Positions 1 to 7,658 of a stretch of DNA of 22,659 bases are shown here, piece after piece. The translations under genes and the position numbers were made by a program. The notes below the pieces were generated by a model. The model did not search any database. It was not told where the DNA came from and worked only from the letters and a program-made list of their open reading frames with translations. The DNA comes from Comamonadaceae bacterium (GTDB lineage Bacteria > Pseudomonadota > Gammaproteobacteria > Burkholderiales > Burkholderiaceae), in assembly GCA_947484245.1 (NCBI GenBank), contig CANKOT010000028.1:1-22659 (forward strand). The letters run 5' to 3'. The number at the start of each line of letters is the position of its first letter. Position 1 is the first letter of the stretch.

Positions 1-247
1 AAGCAAAAAATTAAACGTTTGGACATCGCCACAAACTTCTCCAAAATAAATAATTGGGGTCAGATCAACATTAATTTCCAATCAGTGAGGGCTGAAGGCA
101 AGGGGGGCTGAACGATTTCTGGTACTCCAGTATGAGGAAGCCCCCCTTGCCTTCAGCCCTCACTGATTGGAAATTAATGTTGATCTGACCCCAATTATTT
201 ATTTTGGAGAAGTTTGTGGCGATGTCCAAACGTTTAATTTTTTGCTT
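1..247. repeat. Perfect 109-base inverted repeat reaching the window edge
   Basis: Bases 1-109 are the exact reverse complement of 139-247, with a 29-base loop at 110-138. The arms contain a hairpin element (49-199), but the symmetry continues past it through unique sequence: the ribosome binding site and the first codons of the peptidase gene that starts at 222. Base 1 still pairs with base 247, so the true limit is not visible. The second copy of the element at 2382-2534 has an imperfect right arm, whereas this copy is perfect. That fits a left arm copied from the right arm, as in an assembly fold-back at a contig end. A real inverted duplication is the alternative. The symmetry is seen directly; its cause is inferred. 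Confidence 0.95.
49..199. repeat. Hairpin repeat element, copy 1
   Basis: This is a long stem-loop of about 60-base arms and a 29-base loop. The tips read AATTGGGGTCAGATCAACAT and its complement, and the inner stem is G-rich (AAGGCAAGGGGGGCT). The loop and right arm (110-199) are the exact reverse complement of the left arm plus loop of copy 2 (2382-2471), so the two copies flank the first peptidase gene in opposite orientation. No transposase is encoded inside. The GGGGTCAGA-type tip recalls repeats that I associate with IS200-like/REP-associated tyrosine transposases; that is recollection and was not tested. The left arm may be an assembly artefact. Confidence 0.85.
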
Positions 248-2360
248 GCGTTCTGCTGTTGGTGTAGGCGCTCTTCTGTGTGCATTTTTTGTAAAGGCTC
301 AGCCCGTGAATTCAACGCTCACCGATCCCCATTTATGGCTAGAAGAAGTGCAGGGCGACAAGGCCTTGGCTTGGGTGCGTGAGCGCAATGCTGTGTCAAC
401 GGCTCAATTGCAAGCGGTGCCAGTGTTTGCAGAAAACCGGGCCAAAGTACTGGGTGTGCTCAACAACCGAGATCAAATTCCAGGCATCACACGTCGGGGC
501 GATTACTTTTACAACTACTGGCGTGATGCCAAAAATCCACGAGGACTCTGGCGTCGCACCACGCTGGATGAATACCGCAAAGCTGAGCCAAAATGGGATG
601 TGCTTCTAGACCTCGATGCGCTGGGGCAAGCAGAAAAAGAAAACTGGGTGTGGGGCGGCTCAGACTGTCTGGCGCCTGAATACAACCGATGTCTAATTTA
701 CTTGTCGCGTGGCGGTGCAGATGCCAAAGTATCGCGCGAGTTTGACATCGGCAAGCGAGAGTTTGTGAAAGATGGCTTTAACTTGCCAGAGGCCAAATCG
801 CAGCTCGATTGGGTCGACATCAACACCTTGTATGTGGGCACCGATTTTGGCCCAAGCAGCATGACGCAAAGCGGCTACGCCAGAATCATCAAGCGATGGA
901 CGCGCGGTACACCGCTGGCCCAAGCGGAGCTTATTTATGAGGGCAGAGAAAGTGACGTGGCTGTATTTGCCACCGTTGACAAAACGCCCGGATTTGAGCG
1001 AATCACCTTTGGACGATCAACAGACTTTTACAACAACGAGATCAATCTGCTGATCGATGGCAAACTGGTCAAGATTGACAAGCCCAGCGACGCAACATTG
1101 TCTTGGCGGCGCGAATGGGCTTTTTTGTTGCTGAAAAGTGATTTAAAAGTTGCAAACAACACATTCAAATCAGGGAGTTTGCTGGCCATCCGATTTGATG
1201 CTTTGATGAATGGTGAGCGCAACTTTGAGGTGCTGTTTGAGCCTACTGCAACGCGCTCATTGTCTCGTGGCGGTCCTTCTATCACGCGCGATTTTGTGTT
1301 GCTCAACATCATGGACAACGTTGCCAGCCGCATTGAAGAGTTGCAATACCTTGGTGGCAAATGGCAACGCCGCGAAGTGAAAGCGCCATTTCCAGGGGCA
1401 TTGGGTGCAGTGGGCATGCACGATCCTTTTGTCAAAGATGATCCGCTGGCCAACCACTACAGCATGTCATACCTCGACTTTTTAACGCCGGCCAGTTTGT
1501 TCTTGGCCAAGGCTGGCAGCGATGAACGCGAGTTACTCAAGCGCAACCCGACTTTTTTTGACAACGCAGGCATGCGCACGGAGCAACGCTTTGCCACTTC
1601 AAAAGATGGCACCAAAGTGCCTTACTTTGTGGTGTACCCCAAAGGCGCAAAAACCGATGGCACCAACCCAACCGTGTTGTACGGCTATGGGGGCTTTCAA
1701 ATTTCAATGACACCTTTTTACAGCGGTGGTTGGGGTACCACATGGCTCCAGCGCGGCGGTGTTTTTGTGGTGGCCAACATACGCGGTGGCGGTGAGTTTG
1801 GTCCGTCTTGGCATCAAAGCGCCGTGAAGCAGAACAAGCAAAAAAGCTATGACGACTTTGCTGCGGTGGCCGAAGATTTGATCAAAGCCGGCATTACCAA
1901 GCCACCACACTTAGGCATCATGGGCGGTAGCAATGGTGGCTTGTTGGTGGGCGCCGTCATGGTGCAGCGGCCAGAGTTGTTTGGTGCTGTGGTGTGCAGT
2001 GTGCCCTTGCTCGATATGCAGCGCTATCACAAGCTATTGGCCGGTAACAGTTGGATGGCAGAGTATGGCAATCCCGACAAAGCCGATGAGTGGGCTTACA
2101 TCAGCCAGTACAGCCCTTATCAAAATGTCAAAAAAGGCGTGAAGTACCCCAAGGTGCTGTTTGCCACCTCAACGCGTGATGACCGTGTTCATCCTGGGCA
2201 TGCTCGCAAAATGGCAGCTCGGATGTTGGAGCAGGGACATGATGTTCTTTATTTCGAGAACATAGAGGGTGGCCATGGTGGTGCTGCCAACAATGAGCAG
2301 CGTGCCAATTTGGTGGCGTTAGAGAATACGTTTTTGTGGGCTAGTTTGGGTGGGCTTTGA
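222..2360 (+). CDS. Secreted S9 family prolyl oligopeptidase-type serine peptidase
   Basis: This protein of 712 residues should cleave peptides, typically after proline, outside the cytoplasm. The start is taken at ATG 222 because GGAGAAG sits 9 bases upstream; a TTG at 204 in the same frame lies inside that binding site. Residues 1 to about 27 form a signal peptide (MSKRL, a hydrophobic core, cleavage near VKA-Q). The N-terminal part carries the family's DPHLWLEEVQG...AWVRERN signature, followed by the propeller region. The C-terminal alpha/beta hydrolase domain shows the triad: Ser570 in GGSNGG, Asp653 in TRDDRVHPGH and His685 in EGGHGG. Length fits family S9A. Hairpin elements abut both sides, and the upstream one ends about 22 bases before the start, so the gene has no ordinary upstream region here. 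A second S9 peptidase lies at 4926, beyond a TonB-dependent receptor. Substrate is unknown. Confidence 0.93.
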   Translation: MSKRLIFCLRSAVGVGALLCAFFVKAQPVNSTLTDPHLWLEEVQGDKALAWVRERNAVSTAQLQAVPVFAENRAKVLGVLNNRDQIPGITRRGDYFYNYWRDAKNPRGLWRRTTLDEYRKAEPKWDVLLDLDALGQAEKENWVWGGSDCLAPEYNRCLIYLSRGGADAKVSREFDIGKREFVKDGFNLPEAKSQLDWVDINTLYVGTDFGPSSMTQSGYARIIKRWTRGTPLAQAELIYEGRESDVAVFATVDKTPGFERITFGRSTDFYNNEINLLIDGKLVKIDKPSDATLSWRREWAFLLLKSDLKVANNTFKSGSLLAIRFDALMNGERNFEVLFEPTATRSLSRGGPSITRDFVLLNIMDNVASRIEELQYLGGKWQRREVKAPFPGALGAVGMHDPFVKDDPLANHYSMSYLDFLTPASLFLAKAGSDERELLKRNPTFFDNAGMRTEQRFATSKDGTKVPYFVVYPKGAKTDGTNPTVLYGYGGFQISMTPFYSGGWGTTWLQRGGVFVVANIRGGGEFGPSWHQSAVKQNKQKSYDDFAAVAEDLIKAGITKPPHLGIMGGSNGGLLVGAVMVQRPELFGAVVCSVPLLDMQRYHKLLAGNSWMAEYGNPDKADEWAYISQYSPYQNVKKGVKYPKVLFATSTRDDRVHPGHARKMAARMLEQGHDVLYFENIEGGHGGAANNEQRANLVALENTFLWASLGGL

Positions 2361-2381
2361 TTGTTTTCTGATCTCGCTACT

Positions 2382-2534
2382 AATAATTGGGGTCAGATCA
2401 ACATTAATTTCCAATCAGTGAGGGCTGAAGGCAAGGGGGGCTTCCTCATACTGGAGTACCAGAAATCGTTCAGCCCCCCTTGCCTTCAGCCCTCACTGAT
2501 TGACTAAATTAATGTTGATCTGACCCCAATTATT
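2382..2534. repeat. Hairpin repeat element, copy 2 (likely bidirectional terminator)
   Basis: The left arm is 2382-2442, the 29-base loop 2443-2471 and the right arm 2472-2534. The stem is imperfect at one place: the right arm reads GATTGACTAAATTAAT where a perfect complement would be GATTGGAAATTAAT. Its loop is inverted relative to copy 1. It fills the gap between two converging genes, 21 bases after the peptidase stop codon and touching the TAA stop of the TonB-dependent receptor. A stem this long should stop transcription from both sides, although that role is inferred. It contains no open reading frame of note. Confidence 0.9.
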
Positions 2535-4789
2535 TAAAGGCGCATGTCTAATGACAGGTTCAGCTGGGGCTTTGCGTAACGGTCAGAGCGCAAGTAATCG
2601 CCATTGGCATACTGCGTGAAGTTGGTGCCATTGGGTGGGCCAAATTGCTGAACGCCTGCGCTGGCTGCGGCTCTGAATGACATGGTGGGGCTCAAGAACA
2701 TCAATGCAAACAAATCGATGCTTCGAGCTGACGAGCGTTTGACAAGCTGGTCTACAGTCTGGCGTGTGTCATAGCCAGGTGTGTAGCTTAAGTTGCCGCC
2801 AACGCTCAATGGCATACCCGCAATCCGTTGATCAAAACCAAAGTTGGTAGACCAGGGTTGTTGGCCATCCAAGCGATTGTTGGGCCCATTCAGGGCAGCA
2901 ATGCTTGAGCTGTAAATGCTCAGAGAAGTCCGAATATTCAAAGCCTTGGCAGTGCCCAAAAAAGTGGGCATCAAATCGGAAGCGCGACCGCGCAACTCAA
3001 ACTCAAGCCCACTGGTAACGGCGTCTGAAAAGTTTTGTGGCTGCGAAATCCAACGCGGTGCATTGGCCCAGCTCACTGAGCGCAACTCAGTTACATTTCT
3101 CACCACATTGGTGAGGTTGCGGTGAAAAATGCCGACGCTGAAGATGCCGTCATTGGTTAAATAATTTTCATAAGCGATGTCAAGGCCCGTTGCAAGTTCT
3201 GGTGTGAGGGCAGGGTTGCCCATACGATCGGGGGCCAGCGGCGTGTTGGTGAGGTTGGTATTGGTGAATGCCCCGTTGATCTGGGGTCTGGCCAGCAATG
3301 TGTTGAGGCCTGGCGCTTTGTAGCTTCGTGTCAAGCTGGCACGGATCATGTCGCGACTTTTGGGGTTGAACTTGTAAGTCACATGGGCAAGCGGCGACAA
3401 CACACTGCTTTCATTGCGCACTGGAGAAGCTGTGGTGGCGCTTTCAGAAATAATGCGCTCATTGCGCAAACCTAAATAGAGTTGCCACTGGGGTGAAATT
3501 TCCCACTCGTCTTGAATGTAAAAAGCTTGCCTGCTCACTTGCGCTTCAAAGGGTTGACCTTCAAAGCTTGGTAGCAAAGCATTGCCAGCCGCATCCTTGG
3601 TGGTTCGGCGTTCAAGACGGTCTCTGTTTTCTAGATCCCAGCCTGCAGTCAATGAGTGCGAGCTGCCCAGCAGGTGGCTGTACTTGCCAGACTGCGTGAC
3701 GGCATCGTCTTGGTTGCTTCCCACGGTATTGAGCTGCAAGGCGCCTGAGCGCAGGTTGCGCGAGTCAAAAGCAGAGCGTCCTTGCTGAAAGCCTGCCTTG
3801 ATTTCAACGCGTTGGTCTGGGCTGAAACGATTGACCCAAGTTAAATTGCCGCGTCGATTTTCCCAATAACCATCTTGGATGGCGTTGTCGTCAAAAACGG
3901 GGTTGCCAGAAATGGCGCGGTTGAGAAAATCGTTGCGGAAGTTCCAATAGCCTTTTTGGAAAAATGTTGCAATGGACAGGGTTTGCTCATCGCTGAACTT
4001 GAAGTTAAAGCGAGGGGCAATGTTGTAGCCCCAGCCCCATGAAGTTCCAGTGCCTATTTGTTCAGAAACGGCAGGCTTTCCATCAGTGCCTTCCATTTGA
4101 CGGTCTACGGTGGTGCGAGTCTGGCGGTCCCATTCAAACAGCGACACCGGCAGGGACATGTTAAAAGGGCCTTTCGATTCGCTGATCGAATAGTTCATGT
4201 TGGCCATGGGCCTGTCGTGGCCGTTGCTAAGACCAAGGCGCAAGCTTTGTTGTGAACTGCGCGGGGCTTCTTTCAAAATGATATTGATTGAGCCAGCCAC
4301 GGCTTGAGCGCTTTGATCTGCTGTTGGTGCGCGAAGAACTTCAATGCGCTCAATCTGGGAGGGGCTGAGTTGATCAAGGTTAAAGCCTTGAGGGGCGGGA
4401 TCGCCATTGATGAGAATTTGAGTGTAGCCAGCACCCAGGCCACGCATGCGGGGTCCACCTGAGCTGACACTCACCCCTGGCAGGCGGCGCATCACGTCGA
4501 GTACGTTGGTGTCTCCAAATCGATCGAGTTCTTCGCGACCATAGATCTGTTTGGCCACACTGGCCGCACGTCGGAGTTCGGTAGAGCCTTGCCGACCCAC
4601 AATCTCAACGCGTTGGATGACGCTGGTTTGAGGGGCAGTAGTGGTTTCAGCTTGGCCGCCAACGCTGCTGTCTTGGGCCCAAACGCTGATTGGCGCTGTT
4701 AGCGCAGCCAATGCCATCCAAGTGACGGACTGACGCGGGATCATGCCAACAGGGTCACGCCTAACGGCATGGATGGATAAGCTTTTCAT
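2534..4789 (-). CDS. TonB-dependent outer-membrane receptor
   Basis: This 751-residue outer-membrane receptor should import a substrate into the periplasm using TonB energy. The N-terminus has a signal peptide ending near SVWA-QDS; the ATG at residue 16 would give a more compact one, and neither start has a clear ribosome binding site. Residues of about 55-175 are the plug: VEIVGR, then RREELDRFGD-like sequence, LPGVSVSSGGPRMRGLG, ILINGDPAP, and IERIEVLRAPTADQSAQAVAGSINI. The rest is beta-barrel with repeated aromatic strands. The last residues are LSLDMRL, ending in Leu rather than the usual aromatic residue, and the stop codon touches a hairpin element. The gene lies between two secreted S9 peptidases, one converging and one divergent, which suggests a peptide-like substrate. 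A possible Fur site lies just upstream, so an iron complex is the other option. Confidence 0.93.
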   Translation of the reverse strand: MKSLSIHAVRRDPVGMIPRQSVTWMALAALTAPISVWAQDSSVGGQAETTTAPQTSVIQRVEIVGRQGSTELRRAASVAKQIYGREELDRFGDTNVLDVMRRLPGVSVSSGGPRMRGLGAGYTQILINGDPAPQGFNLDQLSPSQIERIEVLRAPTADQSAQAVAGSINIILKEAPRSSQQSLRLGLSNGHDRPMANMNYSISESKGPFNMSLPVSLFEWDRQTRTTVDRQMEGTDGKPAVSEQIGTGTSWGWGYNIAPRFNFKFSDEQTLSIATFFQKGYWNFRNDFLNRAISGNPVFDDNAIQDGYWENRRGNLTWVNRFSPDQRVEIKAGFQQGRSAFDSRNLRSGALQLNTVGSNQDDAVTQSGKYSHLLGSSHSLTAGWDLENRDRLERRTTKDAAGNALLPSFEGQPFEAQVSRQAFYIQDEWEISPQWQLYLGLRNERIISESATTASPVRNESSVLSPLAHVTYKFNPKSRDMIRASLTRSYKAPGLNTLLARPQINGAFTNTNLTNTPLAPDRMGNPALTPELATGLDIAYENYLTNDGIFSVGIFHRNLTNVVRNVTELRSVSWANAPRWISQPQNFSDAVTSGLEFELRGRASDLMPTFLGTAKALNIRTSLSIYSSSIAALNGPNNRLDGQQPWSTNFGFDQRIAGMPLSVGGNLSYTPGYDTRQTVDQLVKRSSARSIDLFALMFLSPTMSFRAAASAGVQQFGPPNGTNFTQYANGDYLRSDRYAKPQLNLSLDMRL

Positions 4790-4811
4790 GGGATGGGACT
4801 TTTAAAAATGT

Positions 4812-4830
4812 ATTGAAATAGTTCTTATTT
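4812..4830. promoter_or_regulatory. Possible Fur box upstream of the TonB-dependent receptor
   Basis: On the minus strand this reads AAATAAGAACTATTTCAAT, close to the AAATGAGAATTATTATCAT pattern typical of Fur sites (about 14 of 19 positions by eye). It lies 22 bases upstream of the receptor start, in the 136-bp AT-rich region shared with the divergent peptidase gene. The region is AT-rich, so a chance match is possible. Confidence 0.35.
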
Positions 4831-4925
4831 TCGCAACTGAACGTAGCTTCACAAGCCAGTATTTGTGATTTGAAAATAGTCAGAACAGGTATTATGCAAA
4901 TTATTACAAATCTAATCGCTAAATA

Positions 4926-7190
4926 ATGAAATTTATAAAGTTCAGTTTTTGTTTTGTCGGGTTTTGCTTGTCTTTTTCTGTCTTTGCCCAATCGAACAAG
5001 GCCTTTCACTTTGCCGGCATTGATATTCCCCCGCCATTGGCAGCACAAAATGTTCAAGACGTTTATTGGGGTGTGACAGTCAATGATCCTTACAGATTTT
5101 TAGAGCAAGTCAAAGAGCCAGCGGTCATGACTTGGATGAAAGGACAGGCTGAAGCAACAGGGTCTATTTTGAAGCAAATTCCCGGAAGAGCTTCCATCTT
5201 GGCGTCTCTGAAGGAAAAGGACTCAGTGGGCGGTTCGGTGATTTCGGCTATCACCCGAACCGAATCGGGGCGCTGGTTTTATTTGAAACGCGAGCAAGGG
5301 CAATCTCAACCAAAGCTGGTTTGGCGAGATGGGTTTGCAGGTGAAGAGCGGCTTTTGATTGATCCCGAAACTGTGACCAAAGAAAAAGGCAGGCCGCATG
5401 CCATTCAAAGTTTCCATCCTTCTCCCGATGGCAAGTTGCTAGCCTACGGCATGCATGCATCAGGTTCTGAAATTGGCCACATGCATGTGATTGAAGTGGC
5501 CACAGGCAAGCCGCTCTTGCCGCCCATCGATCGGGTTCGATTTGCGGGTGCCAGTTGGCGCAAAAATGGATCGGGCTTGTTTTTTTCACGCCTGCGTCCC
5601 GGCTTTGAGTCGATGCGTTCGACAGAGAGATTTGCAGACACTGGGCGTTATTACTTGGATTTGAATCAGACCAATCCAGACAAGCTGATCTTCAATGCTT
5701 CGATGTATGCCGAACTCAAGCTGCCAAGCTTTGCGACAGGCTATGTGCAAGAGTTGCCTGGCACCGATATTGCGGGCATGGTGGTTAACTTTGGGGTTGA
5801 CAGGCGCTTGGCCATGTACGTGGCCAACTTGGATGACGTGATGAACGGCAAGGCCAAGTGGCGCGAAGTTTTCAATCAATCGGCCGACATCCGTGAAGTT
5901 GACATGGGGCATGGCAATGTCTACTTGCGCAGTGCACTCAACGCGCCTCGTTTCAAAATTTTGAAACTCAAATTGACGCAGCTTGATTTGAAATCTGCTG
6001 AAACTTTGTTGCCAGAATCAGAAGGCGTACTGCGTGCCATGACAGTCAGTCAAGACGCTCTGAATGTCACGCGAAGAGAAGGTGTGAACACGGCCTTGTT
6101 GCGATTGCCTTTGACTTCAATCAATGGGTTGGGGAGTTCAGGTTCAAGCTCAAGCGCTAACAAAATAGATGTCCAAAAAGTGTCTTTGCCTTTAGAGGGC
6201 AATGTCAATGTGGTGGGCAGCGTTGACCATCCCGATTTGATTGTGGCCGTAAGCAGTTGGACGCAAGCTTTGCGTCGCTATGTCTTTACGCCAACGGCTT
6301 CAAGCAACTCAAATGCTGGTCAGTTTGTTCGTCTGAACTTAGCGCCGCCTGTAGAGCCTATGCAACGGGCCGAAATAGTGGCCCGTGAAGTGATGGTACC
6401 CAGCCACGATGGGGTGAGGGTGCCGGTCTCCATCATCATGCGCAAGGATGCAGTGCTGAATGGCCAGAATCCCACCATTTTGTATGGCTATGGCGCTTAT
6501 GGGACCACTGAAGAGCCAGCCCGAAGCAATGGTGTGATGGCGTGGGTGGAGCGCGGTGGTATTTACGTCTATGCCCACGTGCGCGGTGGTGGCGCGCTGG
6601 GCAGTCAGTGGCACGAAGCAGGTCACAAAACCACCAAGTTCAATACTTGGAAAGATGGCATTGCTGCGGCCGAATGGCTGATTGCCAATGGCTATACCAG
6701 TGCAGCAAAGTTGGGTATTTATGGTGGTAGTGCAGGTGGCATTTTTGTGGGTCGCGCCATCACTGAACGTCCCGATTTGTTTGCTGTGGCAGTACCTTCT
6801 GTGCCCGTGTTAGACATGGTTCGCTCTGAGCAGCGCGCCAATGGCGTGGCCAATATTCCTGAATATGGCACCGTGAAAGTGGAGCCTGAGTTTCATGCAC
6901 TTTTGCGCAACAGTTCATACCACGCGGTCAAAGAGGGTGTGCGATACCCAGCCACCATGCTGATGCACGGCGTGAACGATTCCCGTGTGGATGTTTGGCA
7001 GAGTTTGAAATTTGCATCGCAATTGGCAAATGCACAAAAGGGCTCTCAGCCTGTGTTGCTGCGCTTAGATTACGAAGCCGGTCATGGGTCTGGATCTAGC
7101 GCTGAACAGGCGATGCAACGCACAGCCGAGTTCCAAGCATTCATGCTATGGCAAATGGGTGAGTCAGGATTTCAACCGGAACGCAAGTGA
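4926..7190 (+). CDS. Secreted S9 family prolyl oligopeptidase-type serine peptidase (second copy)
   Basis: This 754-residue secreted serine peptidase is a distant paralogue of the one at 222. The N-terminus is a signal peptide (MKFIKF, hydrophobic core, cleavage near VFA-QSN). The N-terminal signature reads DPYRFLEQV...VMTWMKGQAEAT. The catalytic domain has Ser602 in GGSAGG, Asp685 in VNDSRVDVW and His720 in EAGHGSG. Between about residues 390 and 470 it is poorly conserved and Ser/Asn-rich. No good ribosome binding site precedes the ATG. The gene is divergent from the TonB-dependent receptor, with 136 bp between them, and its TGA stop overlaps the GTG of the following lipoprotein gene. The arrangement suggests that the receptor, this peptidase and the lipoprotein handle the same substrate, which is inference. 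Confidence 0.92.
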   Translation: MKFIKFSFCFVGFCLSFSVFAQSNKAFHFAGIDIPPPLAAQNVQDVYWGVTVNDPYRFLEQVKEPAVMTWMKGQAEATGSILKQIPGRASILASLKEKDSVGGSVISAITRTESGRWFYLKREQGQSQPKLVWRDGFAGEERLLIDPETVTKEKGRPHAIQSFHPSPDGKLLAYGMHASGSEIGHMHVIEVATGKPLLPPIDRVRFAGASWRKNGSGLFFSRLRPGFESMRSTERFADTGRYYLDLNQTNPDKLIFNASMYAELKLPSFATGYVQELPGTDIAGMVVNFGVDRRLAMYVANLDDVMNGKAKWREVFNQSADIREVDMGHGNVYLRSALNAPRFKILKLKLTQLDLKSAETLLPESEGVLRAMTVSQDALNVTRREGVNTALLRLPLTSINGLGSSGSSSSANKIDVQKVSLPLEGNVNVVGSVDHPDLIVAVSSWTQALRRYVFTPTASSNSNAGQFVRLNLAPPVEPMQRAEIVAREVMVPSHDGVRVPVSIIMRKDAVLNGQNPTILYGYGAYGTTEEPARSNGVMAWVERGGIYVYAHVRGGGALGSQWHEAGHKTTKFNTWKDGIAAAEWLIANGYTSAAKLGIYGGSAGGIFVGRAITERPDLFAVAVPSVPVLDMVRSEQRANGVANIPEYGTVKVEPEFHALLRNSSYHAVKEGVRYPATMLMHGVNDSRVDVWQSLKFASQLANAQKGSQPVLLRLDYEAGHGSGSSAEQAMQRTAEFQAFMLWQMGESGFQPERK

Positions 7191-7582
7191 AACCTTACAA
7201 ATTTTTTTTGCTACTTTTGTTATTGGGTCTGACGGGGTGTGCCAGTCAAACGCGCAGTATGGCTGACAGCATCAATCCAAGCACGCCGCAATTCAATGAG
7301 CCGGCTTGTCAACGTTCGTTTGCTTTGGCGCCGATGCATGATGAGATTAAGTTAGCGCGAACCATTGCAACGCCTTCATTGTTGTTGCTTACAGGAGGTG
7401 GCTATTTGTTGCCTTTGTTGGGTTTGAACATGGGCTTTGATGCAATCGATCACTACGATGCGTCTTATGTATCAAAGGTGTGTGGAGGCATGGCAACCCC
7501 GAGTCGAAATATTTTGGAGAAAGTGTTGTTGGGTGCGGGGTTTAGTTTGTTCACAGGGAATGTGAAGTTGGGGGCGCATTAG
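7187..7582 (+). CDS. Small putative lipoprotein, hypothetical
   Basis: This 131-residue protein starts at GTG 7187 and overlaps the preceding peptidase stop by four bases (GTGA), so the two are almost certainly cotranslated. Residues 1-18 are a lipoprotein signal (MKPYKFF, a Leu-rich core, lipobox LTGC with Cys18). The mature part has a hydrophobic stretch around residues 62-82 (ATPSLLLLTGGGYLLPLLGL) and a second weak one near the C-terminus. Two further Cys are present (in EPACQR and KVCGG). I do not recognise a family. By position it may assist the S9 peptidase or the neighbouring receptor at the envelope, but nothing in the sequence shows that. Confidence 0.75.
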   Translation: MKPYKFFLLLLLLGLTGCASQTRSMADSINPSTPQFNEPACQRSFALAPMHDEIKLARTIATPSLLLLTGGGYLLPLLGLNMGFDAIDHYDASYVSKVCGGMATPSRNILEKVLLGAGFSLFTGNVKLGAH

Positions 7583-7631
7583 TTTTTATCCCTCACCCAT
7601 GCTTTGCAACGCTCTCACTCAAAGAAACCAA

Positions 7632-7658
7632 AAATTAATGTTGATCTGACCCCAATTA
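7632..7658. repeat. Fragment of the hairpin element (one tip only)
   Basis: These 27 bases match the outer right end of the hairpin elements at 49-199 and 2382-2534 (AATTAATGTTGATCTGACCC and onward). The inner stem and loop are missing. It lies between two converging genes. Its last bases supply the TAA stop codon of the lipid kinase gene on the minus strand. It is either a decayed copy or a minimal form of the element. Confidence 0.8.

Noticed and set aside
167..382. A 71-codon plus-strand frame starting within the hairpin element
   Set aside because: Its start lies in the repeat stem and most of it overlaps the peptidase gene in another frame; no domain is visible.
1028..1453. A 141-codon minus-strand frame inside the first peptidase
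   Set aside because: It is a shadow of the peptidase coding sequence, with low-complexity composition and no family signal.
222..7190. Lasso-peptide or other RiPP biosynthetic cluster around the receptor
   Set aside because: No precursor peptide, B/C maturation enzymes or transporter is present; only receptor and peptidases, so only uptake or degradation can be suggested.
1..7658. Hairpin elements as a CRISPR array or phage attachment sites
   Set aside because: The copies are inverted, long palindromes kilobases apart with no spacers, cas genes, integrase or tRNA nearby.
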